DNA from: DATAOG01 sp963753685
GTDB taxonomy: Bacteria; Pseudomonadota; Alphaproteobacteria; Geminicoccales; Geminicoccaceae
Direction: 5' to 3'
Length of the DNA stretch: 64,000 bases
Assembly: GCA_963753685.1 (NCBI GenBank)
Contig: CAVWDE010000006.1
Coordinates: 186,001 to 250,000, forward strand
This document shows positions 18,750-26,596 of the stretch, piece after piece (the first letter of the stretch is position 1; each line of letters opens with the position of its first letter). The notes beneath the pieces are model-generated. The model was given only the letters and a program-made list of their open reading frames with translations, had not been told where the DNA came from and did no database searches. A program made the translations under genes and the position numbers.

Positions 18750-19871
18750 CTAGAGCCTGATGGGCTCGGTGCCGGGCGCCCTGAGCTCGATGTGGGCGAA
18801 TCGGCAGCTACCCTGGCGGCGCTGGAAGACGGCGACGCCGAGCAGCCAGACGCGAACGACCTTGCTCGCTGTCCCGCCGATATGGGCGTGGTAGTCGGCG
18901 TGCAGATCGCGCTCCTCCGCGAGCCACGTGCCGAGCTCGCCGAGGCCCGTGCGGACCACCATGTGGCTCTCGATCGGGGTCCAGCGCGGCAAGGGACAGC
19001 GGAAGGTCCTGCCGACCGGCATCGCGCGGCTCCAGAAGTAGGTCAGGTCCTGGCCGTCGTCGTATTCGGCGCCGATCGAGAGATAGTCGTGGGTGACCGC
19101 CTGGTCTTCCGCAACCAGCGAGGGCAGCTCCTCGACGATCCACTGCCAGGACAAGGTCGTGCCGGGCACCAGCGGCACATCCACCGGCCGCTGCAGGATG
19201 CCCGCCCGCTTGTGCGGCTGGACGCCGATCTGGCCGCCCCCGAGATCTTTGAAAATGACCGGCCCGCCGTCGCCCATGTAGAAGTTGTGCCAGCCTTCGG
19301 GCAGCCGCAGCGGGCTTTGCAGCCGGGCGATCTCGGACCCGATCGCGCCGCCGACATCGCCGTGGGCGAACAGGGATCTCAGGCCGTCGACCGCCGTGCC
19401 CTGCCAGGCGAGCGCCACGCCGTAGAGCTTGAGCTCGACCTGCCTGTAGGCCTCCTCCGGGGTCCAAAGATCACCGTCCTCGCTCGCCCACTCGACCAGG
19501 CCGCGCGCGATCTCGAGCGGGCCGTCATGGGCCGCGGTCATGGTGCCGGTGTTGTTCATCGGGCACCAGATCGGCCGCCGCCCGCGGCTGCGCACGTTGA
19601 AGGCGGTGCCGGGATCGACCCACAGGTCGTGCCCGCGGGACAGCCAGACGCGCCCGCCGACCAGGAAGGTCACCTCCTGGCCCTTCGCCGGCTGCAGGTC
19701 GAGCGGCCGCCAGGGCATGTCCGCGCTGGTCAGCTCGAAGCGACGCCAGGCCGCCAGCTCGCTCGACCCCGCGCGGGCGATCAGATTCTCGAGATCGCGA
19801 AGGAACTCGTCCCGATCGAGGAAGCTCGTGCCTGACGGCGCGACATGATGATGATCCATGGACAGGCACAT
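18750..19871 (-). CDS. DUF3047 domain-containing protein
   Basis: A 373-residue protein. The C-terminal 210 residues match the DUF3047 pattern: GWHNFYMGDGGP, then PGTTLSWQWIVEELP, HDYLSIGAEYDDGQDLTYFW and LPRWTPIESHMVVRTG. The fold is probably a lectin-like beta sandwich; the biochemical role of the family is not known to me. The first 160 residues are an extra region containing FLVGGRVWLSRGHDLWVDPG, which looks like a separate beta-rich domain. No signal peptide is evident. ATG at 19871 is used because GGGAGG lies eight bases before it. A CGGGCA-type palindrome about 85 bases upstream links it to the kinase/regulator pair. Confidence 0.75.
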   Translation of the reverse strand: MCLSMDHHHVAPSGTSFLDRDEFLRDLENLIARAGSSELAAWRRFELTSADMPWRPLDLQPAKGQEVTFLVGGRVWLSRGHDLWVDPGTAFNVRSRGRRPIWCPMNNTGTMTAAHDGPLEIARGLVEWASEDGDLWTPEEAYRQVELKLYGVALAWQGTAVDGLRSLFAHGDVGGAIGSEIARLQSPLRLPEGWHNFYMGDGGPVIFKDLGGGQIGVQPHKRAGILQRPVDVPLVPGTTLSWQWIVEELPSLVAEDQAVTHDYLSIGAEYDDGQDLTYFWSRAMPVGRTFRCPLPRWTPIESHMVVRTGLGELGTWLAEERDLHADYHAHIGGTASKVVRVWLLGVAVFQRRQGSCRFAHIELRAPGTEPIRL

Positions 19872-19955
19872 GCGACCGACCTCCCTTTGTGACCTTGAAG
19901 GCGAGGCTAGTCGACCCGGGCGCGCCTGCGAGACGGCCGGCTGCCCGAGAACCGT

Positions 19956-19970
19956 CGGGCAATCTGCCCG
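19956..19970. promoter_or_regulatory. palindrome CGGGCAATCTGCCCG, candidate regulator site
   Basis: A 15-base palindrome with six-base arms (CGGGCA / TGCCCG), about 85 bases upstream of the DUF3047 start. Nearly the same palindrome lies upstream of the neighbouring histidine kinase (22134-22148) and one close copy upstream of the DUF1800 gene (40266-40280). NarL-type regulators often bind short inverted repeats, so the regulator encoded at 20005-20658 is the obvious candidate. Confidence 0.5.
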
Positions 19971-20000
19971 GTCTCACATGCTGGCGGACGACACTTCGGT

Positions 20001-20045
20001 GTCGTCAGGCAGGATCCCGGTCGGCGTCGTCAGGCAGGATCCCGG
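20001..20045. repeat. short tandem duplication (period 25) at the end of the regulator gene
   Basis: The 20-base unit GTCGTCAGGCAGGATCCCGG occurs at 20001 and again at 20026. The second copy contains the last codons of the regulator gene and the first lies just past its stop codon. The period is not a multiple of three, so duplication would have changed the C-terminus and stop codon. Confidence 0.8.
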
Positions 20046-20658
20046 CGCGCAGGGCCACAAGAACGAGCTCGATGTCGGTAGCGGCACCGAGCTTGCTCTT
20101 GATCTGGTAGTGGTGGTTGCGCACGGTCTTCGGGCTCAGGCACAGAGCCTGCGCGATCGCCGCGACGTCGCGACCGGCGAGCAGGAGACGCAGGATCTCG
20201 AATTCGCGCGCGCTGAGGGCCGCCAGCGGATCGACATCCTGGTCCAGCCGTGCCAGGGCCAGATCCTGCGCGATGTCGTCGCTGAGCGTCGGCCGTCCCT
20301 GCGCCACCTCCGCGACCGCCCTGACCAGGACCGCGGGCGGACTGCTCTTGGTGACATAGCCTTGGGCGCCGGCGGCAAACGCCTTGGTCGCGAAGGCAGC
20401 ACTGCGGTGCATCGTGAAGACCAGGATCCTCGCCCCCTTGTCCCACTGGCGGATGTGACGGATCGCCTCGATGCCGCCCGGGCCCTGGAGCGACAGATCC
20501 ATGATCACGACATCCGGGTTGGCCTGCCGATAGGCCTGATAGGCGTCCGCGGCCGCCGCCGCCTCGCCCGCCACCACCATGCCCGGCTGGCGCTCCAGCA
20601 GGCGACGATAGCCCTCGCGCACCACGGGGTGGTCGTCGACGATCAGGATCCGGATCAT
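20005..20658 (-). CDS. NarL/LuxR-family response regulator (MoxX-like)
   Basis: A 217-residue response regulator: receiver domain 1-120 with the acidic pair DD at 8-9, acceptor Asp54 (PDVVIMDLSLQGPGG) and Lys near 104 (GYVTKSSPP). The LuxR-type helix-turn-helix is at about 150-205 (LSAREFEILRLLLAGRDVAA, then LSPKTVRNHHYQIKSKL). It overlaps the histidine kinase gene by four bases (ATGA), so the two form a two-component pair. The 3' end lies in a 25-base tandem duplication that fixes the last codons of the protein. Confidence 0.92.
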   Translation of the reverse strand: MIRILIVDDHPVVREGYRRLLERQPGMVVAGEAAAAADAYQAYRQANPDVVIMDLSLQGPGGIEAIRHIRQWDKGARILVFTMHRSAAFATKAFAAGAQGYVTKSSPPAVLVRAVAEVAQGRPTLSDDIAQDLALARLDQDVDPLAALSAREFEILRLLLAGRDVAAIAQALCLSPKTVRNHHYQIKSKLGAATDIELVLVALRAGILPDDADRDPA

Positions 20659-22031
20659 CCGACCTCTCCCCCAGGCCCATCGGCAACCGGGATCGGCAGA
20701 ATCGCCGTCAGCCGGAAGCCCCGCCCGGTCCGCTCCAGGGTCAGCCGGCCGCCGAGCGCCGCCACCCGTTCCTTGATGCCGAGAATCCCGAGCCCCGCTC
20801 CCGCCAGCGCCGGCACCGCAGGCGCGCCGCCGTCATCCTCGACCCGGATCGCCATCTGATCGCCACAGCCGGCGTCGGCGGGGCCGCGCACCAGCCTGGC
20901 CTCGACCCGCCGGGCGTGGGCGTGGCGGGCGGCGTTGGTCAGGCCCTCCTGCGCGATGCGATAGACGCTGAGCGCCGCCGCCGGCGGCAGGTCATCGAGG
21001 TCGCCCAGGGTCTCGAGGCCAAACGTGGTCTGGCCGCCGCTGCTGGCGTTCCAGCCGGCGACCAGCCCCCGCAGGCTGGCGGCGAGGCCGAGCTCGTCCA
21101 GCTCGGGCGGCCGCAGCTGCCCGAGCGAGGTGCGCAGGCTGGCCATCATGTCGCCGACGATCCGGCCGATGGCGCGCGCATCGTCGACCCCGGCGCCGTC
21201 CGGCGGCGCCATCTCCAGCGCCGCCGCGAGCGCGCCGATGGCGGCGAGGTTCTGGCCGAAGGCGTCATGCAGCTCGCGCGCCAGATGGCGGCGCTCCTCC
21301 TCCTGCACCTGGAACAGCCTGCGGGTCAGCGCGCTGCGCTCGTCCTCGACCCGCTGCAGGCGCTCGGCCAGACCGTTGAACGCCACGGCGATGGTCCGGA
21401 ACTCCAGGATACGAAACCCCGGCAGCCGCGTGGCGAGGTCGCCTTGCGCCATGCGCCGCAAGCCGGCCAGCACCGCGCGGCTCGGCCTGAGCGCCTCGCC
21501 GATCGCCAGCATCACCAGGAGCGTCGCCGCACCGACCGTCGCGACCGTGACCGCCGCCACCACGCGCAGCCGCGACCAGGCCGTGGCGATCGTGGCCTCA
21601 GGATCGGCCGTGATGTCGACCGCGCCAAGCACGTCGCCGCGAAACTCGATCGGCCAGCTCAGCGCATGGCTCGGATCGAACAGCCGCGCATACAGCGCAC
21701 CGAACCACCCGGGCGCGGCGTCCAGCCGGCCGCTCCCCTTGCAGAAGCTTTGCGCAGAACCGCCACCCTCCGTGCGGTAGCGGACGCAGAGCCCGGGCGC
21801 CAGACCGTCGTCGAGGACCGGCTTCAACACCGGGAAGCGCACGTCACCCGCCTGGCCGGCGCCGGTCATCGAGAGCTGCAGCTCCAGCTGCCGGGCCACG
21901 GAGACCGCCGCCCGGCGGGCGCCGTCCCTGAGGCTGCGATCGATGTCGATCAGCACCCAGGCCGAGGACGCCCAGAGACAGACCAGGGCGATGACGACGA
22001 AGCGGATCATCAGACCATGCGCCAGCCGCAT
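20655..22031 (-). CDS. NarX/MoxY-like membrane histidine kinase
   Basis: A 458-residue sensor kinase. Transmembrane helix 1 is at about 7-28 and helix 2 at 157-178, with a periplasmic region of about 125 residues between them. A HAMP domain follows (LRRMAQGDLATRLPG). The HisKA_3 box EEERRHLARELHDAFGQ has His255, and an HATPase_c domain runs from about 345 (LSVYRIAQEGLTNAARHAHA) to LGILGIKERVAALGG. This is the architecture of MoxY/MxaY-type kinases. It is cotranscribed with the NarL-type regulator (four-base overlap). The input signal cannot be read from the sequence. Confidence 0.92.
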   Translation of the reverse strand: MRLAHGLMIRFVVIALVCLWASSAWVLIDIDRSLRDGARRAAVSVARQLELQLSMTGAGQAGDVRFPVLKPVLDDGLAPGLCVRYRTEGGGSAQSFCKGSGRLDAAPGWFGALYARLFDPSHALSWPIEFRGDVLGAVDITADPEATIATAWSRLRVVAAVTVATVGAATLLVMLAIGEALRPSRAVLAGLRRMAQGDLATRLPGFRILEFRTIAVAFNGLAERLQRVEDERSALTRRLFQVQEEERRHLARELHDAFGQNLAAIGALAAALEMAPPDGAGVDDARAIGRIVGDMMASLRTSLGQLRPPELDELGLAASLRGLVAGWNASSGGQTTFGLETLGDLDDLPPAAALSVYRIAQEGLTNAARHAHARRVEARLVRGPADAGCGDQMAIRVEDDGGAPAVPALAGAGLGILGIKERVAALGGRLTLERTGRGFRLTAILPIPVADGPGGEVG

Positions 22032-22339
22032 CCCTTCCCCTCCCCCGCACCGGCGACCCTGATCGTCGCTGTCGCGGGCGCCGGTTCATGGAGCAACGCA
22101 GCCCGGTTCCTGGCAAGGCCGCCGGTCCGTGATCGGGCAAATTGCCCGGAGTCTCCCGGGCACCGCACTACTGGTGACCGCGAGCGAGAGCCCATGAAGT
22201 GGCGCGACCGCCGGCCGCGAGGGTTCGGCGTTGGCGCAATGCTGCAATGCAACATCAGCCCTGGTAGTGCCCCGCAGCCGCCTCACATAGGACGGTGACG
22301 GACAAGATGGGTTGCCACTCCTACGACTGGAGGTGTGCT
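22032..22339. other. divergent intergenic region between histidine kinase and DUF1127 gene
   Basis: About 308 bases. Apart from the CGGGCA-type palindrome at 22134-22148 I see no further gene or hairpin. Both flanking genes read outward, so their promoters must lie here. Confidence 0.6.
22134..22148. promoter_or_regulatory. palindrome CGGGCAAATTGCCCG upstream of the kinase operon
   Basis: A 15-base palindrome with seven-base arms around a central A, about 105 bases upstream of the histidine kinase start. It differs from the site at 19956-19970 only in the central bases. The placement fits autoregulation of the two-component operon; the opposite gene (DUF1127) starts about 190 bases away and could also be affected. 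Confidence 0.5.
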
Positions 22340-22513
22340 ATGTTGGACTACGTCCGTGACTGGCTCAGCCGTTGGCGCGTCTTTCGACAACTGCGCAACG
22401 AGCTTTTGCAGCACAATCACCGCGAGCTCTACGACCTCGGGATCAGCCCGGGCGACATCGACACGATCGCCTGGCGCGGCGCCTGGGACGCCATCCCGCA
22501 CCCCGCTCACTGA
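22340..22513 (+). CDS. DUF1127 small protein (YjiS-like)
   Basis: A 57-residue basic protein. The DUF1127 core is visible as WRVFRQLRNELLQHNHREL, then YDLGISPGDID. ATG at 22340 is chosen because GGAGG lies six bases before it; an upstream in-frame start at 22295 has no ribosome site. In alphaproteobacteria such proteins bind RNA and affect phosphate and carbon metabolism. It stands alone here. Confidence 0.8.
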   Translation: MLDYVRDWLSRWRVFRQLRNELLQHNHRELYDLGISPGDIDTIAWRGAWDAIPHPAH

Positions 22514-22532
22514 GCCTCGCGCCCGCCCCCCG

Positions 22533-22562
22533 GCGCGGCCCGCGGAGAAGCCCGGGCCGCGC
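22533..22562 (+). terminator. strong GC hairpin after the DUF1127 gene
   Basis: Perfect ten-base arms GCGCGGCCCG and CGGGCCGCGC are separated by ten bases, 20 bases after the stop codon. No T tract follows, so it is at best a hairpin that protects the 3' end or a non-canonical terminator. Confidence 0.35.
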
Positions 22563-22707
22563 AAGGCGGGCTGCAGCCGATCGCCGAACCTCCGGGTCGC
22601 CGCTGCCCAGGTCCCGCAACGTCGCCCGCCCCGAAAGGCGGCCTTTCCGACCGGCCGCCAACGATCTGGTGCTTGCCGGCGCCGGCATCGTGATAAGCTT
22701 TCGAGCC

Positions 22708-22962
22708 ATGCCGACGCTCGCGATCATCGACGGCGTCAAGATCACGATGTACTACGCCGACCACGAGCCGGCGCACTTTCATGCGATCGCGGGCGAGGAT
22801 GAAATCGTGGTCGGCATCGCCGATCTGAAGGTCATCGCGGGTACGGCACCGGCCGCGGTCATCCGCCGGGTTCGCACATGGGCGCGGCGACGCCAGGGCG
22901 AGCTTGCGCTATGCTGGGTCCGCTGCCGGGCCGGGCAGAAGCCGGGAAGGATTGAGCGATGA
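22708..22962 (+). CDS. DUF4160 domain protein
   Basis: An 84-residue protein with the DUF4160 signature: PTLAIIDGVKITMYYADHEPAHFHA, split as DGVKITMYY and DHEPAHFHA, followed by EIVVGIADLKVIAG. It overlaps the following DUF2442 gene by four bases (ATGA). DUF4160/DUF2442 pairs are widespread, compact two-gene modules with toxin-antitoxin-like organisation, but the biochemical function is not known to me. Start ATG at 22708. Confidence 0.8.
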   Translation: MPTLAIIDGVKITMYYADHEPAHFHAIAGEDEIVVGIADLKVIAGTAPAAVIRRVRTWARRRQGELALCWVRCRAGQKPGRIER

Positions 22963-23234
22963 TCCTGCGAACCATCCAAAGCGCCGAGCCGCTGTCGCTG
23001 GGTCGCATCCGGCTGGTCTGGGGCGACGGCTCCGAATTGGTGGTCGACCTCGCGCCGCTCTTGGCCAAGGGCGACGTGTTCGCCTTCCTGGCCGACCCCG
23101 CCGCCTTCAACGCCGTCACCGTCGGCGAGCGCGGCCGTACTCTGATCTGGCGCGACCCGGAGGGCGACGAGATCGACCTCTGCGCCGACGCCCTCTGGCG
23201 TCTCGCCCATGAGGGCGCCATCGAAGCGGCCTGA
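22959..23234 (+). CDS. DUF2442 domain protein
   Basis: A 91-residue protein with DUF2442 features: LGRIRLVWGDGSELVVDLAPLLAKG, seen as VWGDGSE and a central FAFLADPAAFNAVTV, then GRTLIWRDPEGDEIDLCADAL. It is translationally coupled to the DUF4160 gene (four-base overlap). The pair would be expected to act together; no DNA-binding motif is visible. Confidence 0.8.
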   Translation: MILRTIQSAEPLSLGRIRLVWGDGSELVVDLAPLLAKGDVFAFLADPAAFNAVTVGERGRTLIWRDPEGDEIDLCADALWRLAHEGAIEAA

Positions 23235-23364
23235 CCCACAATCGGCCTCCTCCTCGAGGGCAAGGCCCGACTCCAAGATCCGGCGCAGTTCAACGTGCAG
23301 CTTGGCAGGAGTTGGCGAAACTGTAGGATAGGCCGCATGGTCAACGGAGAACGATCGTAACGCG

Positions 23365-23823
23365 ATGGCTCCGGTCGAGATCTTCATCTCCTACAGCCAC
23401 AAGGACGATGCGTGGCGGGCGAAGCTCGACGCGCAGCTTAGCTTCCTGAAGCGGCAGCGCCTGATCGACGCCTGGCATGACGGGCGGATCGTCCCCGGGC
23501 ATGAGTGGGAGCGGGAAATCTACGAGCGCCTGAATGGTGCCGCGGTGATCCTGCTTCTGATCAGCGCCGACTTCATCGCGTCGGACTTCTGCTACGAGCG
23601 CGAGATGACGAGAGCGCTGGAGCGCCATGCCGCAGACGACGCCCGCGTCATCCCGGTGATCCTTCGTCACACGGAGGGCTGGCGCGGTGCCCCCTTCGGC
23701 CGCCTGGTAGCGCTGCCGAAAGACGGCAAGCCGGCGAAGTCGTGGACCGATGAAGACGAGGCGCTGGCCGATGTCGCGGCTGGCATCCGACGCGCGGTCG
23801 AGGAGATCCGAGCTCGCCCTTAG
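23365..23823 (+). CDS. TIR domain protein, probably the N-terminal part of a TIR/NB-ARC/TPR protein
   Basis: A 152-residue TIR domain: EIFISYSHKDDAWRAKLDAQL at 5-25, box-2-like AWHDGRIVPGHEWEREI, AAVILLLISADFIASDFCYEREM and a conserved C-terminal region. The glutamate expected for NAD-consuming TIR enzymes is probably in the FCYEREM segment. The stop at 23821 falls in TTAGGGGG. One frame over, the sequence continues through a linker into IWNVPHLRNPHFTGRDELL and the NB-ARC domain, with no start codon of its own before the P-loop. This suggests one missing base and an original fusion. Cytoplasmic; a role in phage sensing is inferred from similar proteins. Confidence 0.85.
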   Translation: MAPVEIFISYSHKDDAWRAKLDAQLSFLKRQRLIDAWHDGRIVPGHEWEREIYERLNGAAVILLLISADFIASDFCYEREMTRALERHAADDARVIPVILRHTEGWRGAPFGRLVALPKDGKPAKSWTDEDEALADVAAGIRRAVEEIRARP

Positions 23824-26085
23824 GGGGCCCGTCGCCGCCTCCAGGGGAGGCCGCGGCGGGCCGGAGCGGAAGCCAGCATCTGCCCGCCATCTGGAACGTA
23901 CCCCACCTACGCAACCCACATTTCACGGGCCGTGACGAGCTGCTGGACGGGCTGCACGAGAAGCTCACCAAGGGCCGCGTCGCGCTCACCGCCATGCATG
24001 GCATGGGCGGGGTCGGCAAAACCCAGCTGGCGCTCGAATACGCGTATCGCCACGCTAGCGACTTCGACCTCGTCTGGTGGCTGCGCGCCGAGCAGCCCAC
24101 GACGTTGCTGGAGGATTACGCCAAGCTCGCCGGGCCGCTCGGGCTCACGGTAACAAGCGAAGGCGAACTCGCTGCGATCGCCGCGGCCGTCCGCGAGCGG
24201 CTCGCGCACCGCGACCGCTGGCTGCTCGTGTTTGACAACGCCAACGAACCGGAAGAGCTTGAGCACCTGCTCCCGCACGCTGGCGGCCGCGTGCTGATCA
24301 CGTCACGCAATCCCGCTTGCCCGTTCGCTTCAAAGTTTGACGTGCCGACGCTGCGCCGCCCTGCCTCGGTCGAGTTTCTGCTTAGGCGCACGGGCCAAGA
24401 TGACGACGCTGCTGCCGACGCACTCGCGGAGCAGCTTGGCGACCTGCCCCTCGCCCTCGAGCACGCGGCGGCCTACATGGTCGAGACGGGATCGTCGGCT
24501 GCAGCCTACCTCCTACTCTTCTGCACGCGACGAAACGAGCTATGGGCCAAGGCAAGGCCTCCGATCGGCTATCCCGCAACGGTGGGCACGACCTGGACTA
24601 TGGCGGTAGAGCGCCTGCGTTCGGAAGAACCCCGCGCGGTCGACCTCCTGAACCTCTGCGCGTTCCTTGCGCCGGAGGCTATTCCGCGTACTTTGCTGAC
24701 GCACAACCACGTGGCTCTGCCGTCCGAGGTCGGCGACGCCGTCGCCGATCCGCTCCGGCTCAACAGACTGGTCGGTGCGCTGCGCCGCTATTCCCTGGTC
24801 GAGGTGACCGGCGAGGGCCTCAGCTTCCACCGCCTCGTCCAGGCGGCAGCGCGGGATGCCCTCGGGCCTAACGACCGGCGCCGATGGGTAGAGGTCGCCG
24901 TGGCCCTGATGCTGGCCGGCTTTCCTTACGATCGCGAGGTCTTCGCAACCTGGGCACCTTCGGGTGCACTGTTGGCCCACGCCCTCACGGCCAGCGTCCA
25001 CGCCAAAGAGGAAGCTCAAGACCTTGAAGCCGCGAGACGCCTACTCAACAAGACCGGAGAATACCTTCTAGTCCGCGCGGAATTCGAGAAGGCGAAGGAC
25101 GGTTTCGCGCGCGCGCTCGAGCTGGCCGAAGATGCCGGAGGCTTCGACCACTTTGAAGTGGGAGAATACGTCAACAACCTTGGTTGTGTGCTGCGAGGCC
25201 AGGGAGATCTGGCGGGTGCCAAGGCGGCCTTCGAGCGGGCGATCCGGATCGCCGAGGCGAACTCCGGACCTAACCAACGCGAGGTCGCTATCTCTGTCAA
25301 CAACCTCGGCACAATACTGCGGGACTTGGGCGACTTGGCGGCTGCCAGGGCAGCCTCCGAGCGGGCGCTGGGGATCGACGAGGCGATCTTCGGGCCTGAC
25401 CATCCCAAGGTCGCCACAGACGTCAACAATCTGGGTAAGGTGCTTCAGGAGCTGGGCGATCTGCCGGGCGCGAAGGCGGCCTTCGAGCGGGCGCTTAAGA
25501 TCGACGAGGCGAGCTTCGGGCCCGACCATCCTGAGGTCGCAACCGACGTCCACAATTTGGGTAATGTGCTGAAAGATATGTCCGATCTGGCGGGCGCCAG
25601 GGCGTACTTGAAGCGAGCGCTGGCGATTTTCGACAAGCAGCTCGGGCCTGAGCACCCCAATGTGGCGACCGTCCTCATTAACCTGGGCCGGGTGGTGCGA
25701 GCCAAGGGCGATCTGACGGGCGCGAGGGCGGCCTTCGAGCGGGCGCTAGGGATTCGCGAGAAATGTCCTCGGGCCTCAGCATCCCGACGTGGCAACCGTC
25801 CTTTACCACCGAGGCAGGGTACTCCGAGCCCAGGGCGATCTGACGGGCGCCAGGGCGGCCTTCGAGCGGGCGCTCGGGATCGACGAGGCTAGCTTCGGGC
25901 CCGACCACCCAAAAGTCGCCATCCGGGTCAACAACCTCGGCCAGGTGCTGCAGGCTCAGGGCGATTTGGCCGGCGCCAGGGCGGCCTTCGAGCGGGCGCT
26001 GACGATCTTCGAGCGCGTGCTCGGGCCGGAGCATCCGAGCACGCGCAAGGTGCGCAGCCACCTGGACGACCTCGGCAGCGTTTGA
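23824..26085 (+). pseudogene. NB-ARC NTPase with TPR repeats, frameshifted continuation of the TIR protein
   Basis: In its own frame it begins with FTGRDELLDGLHEKL and the P-loop GMGGVGKTQ near 24000. Then come VWWLRAEQPTT, LLVFDNANE (Walker B), VLITSRN and LPLALEHAAAYM, all NB-ARC/STAND hallmarks. A winged-helix-like segment follows, then seven to eight TPRs of 42 residues of the kinesin-light-chain type. An extra T near 25764 shifts the frame; the last two repeats and the end DDLGSV are in the second frame. Repairing a missing base near 23820 and this extra base gives one protein of 906 residues from 23365. Longest uninterrupted frame: 23994-25892. Similar TIR-NB-ARC-TPR proteins act in abortive anti-phage immunity. 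Confidence 0.75.
25150..26045 (+). repeat. tandem 126-base repeats coding TPR units
   Basis: The phrases GGCGCCAGGGCGGCCTTCGA and GCGCTCGGGATCGACGAGG recur every 126 bases with few changes, matching 42-residue TPR units (GDLAGARAAFERAL, then the variable start, then FGPDHPKVA, then NNLGQVL). The similarity at DNA level shows recent expansion or homogenisation of the repeats, and such arrays are prone to slippage and assembly error. Confidence 0.8.
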
Positions 26086-26596
26086 CGCTCGCCGCCGAGC
26101 GAGCCGGGCGGGGCACGCTTCCGTGTCATCGGGCGTCGCAAGTGGCGCATGGAGGCTGCCTCCAGCGGCGTGCGGACCGCTCGTTTGCGTTATTTGGGCG
26201 ATTTGACATAATGCAGGCGAAGTCTTCTGGAGACTTGGCCGGGCCGGGCGCGGTCTTCGAGCAGATGCCGGCCATCTTGCTCTTGATTTGTGATCCAAAA
26301 TCCATCGCGGTGGAGGCCGTTGATCCGTCGGGCTCGTCTTGCCGTGCGGCGCACGCTTGTGTGTTACGGAGGCGACGGGTCCAGGTCGATCAGGCCTCAC
26401 CCACGCGCGCTTCTGACTAATGCCGCCGGTCCTGGCAAGATCTGGCCGAGAGTTGGCGGCCCGGGTTCGCGGATCAGGTCTTGTGCCTGGTCCGCGAGGA
26501 CTTCGCCTTCACAGGGGCGCGCTGGCCGCGTCATTGACCAGGCGGGTAGTCCAGGCGTGAACGTCAGGAGTTCGGCGCCTGGCATTGGCGGCGGGC
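26086..26596. other. intergenic stretch of about 510 bases, no gene supported
   Basis: Lies between the 3' ends of two convergent genes. An imperfect hairpin (AAGTCT-TCTGG-AGACTT, extended by GC on both sides) is at about 26218-26240. The rest has short open frames without recognisable motifs. It is slightly less GC-rich than its surroundings. I see no RNA gene. Confidence 0.5.

Noticed and set aside
25150..26045. Repeat array considered as CRISPR
   Set aside because: The 126-base units are all coding (TPR repeats) and there are no spacers.
26218..26240. Hairpin considered as a terminator for the TIR/NB-ARC gene
   Set aside because: Short stem with a mismatch, no T run, and more than 130 bases from the stop codon.
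26082..26420. Possible 112-residue plus-strand gene after the TPR gene
   Set aside because: Mixed composition, no ribosome site and no recognisable sequence.
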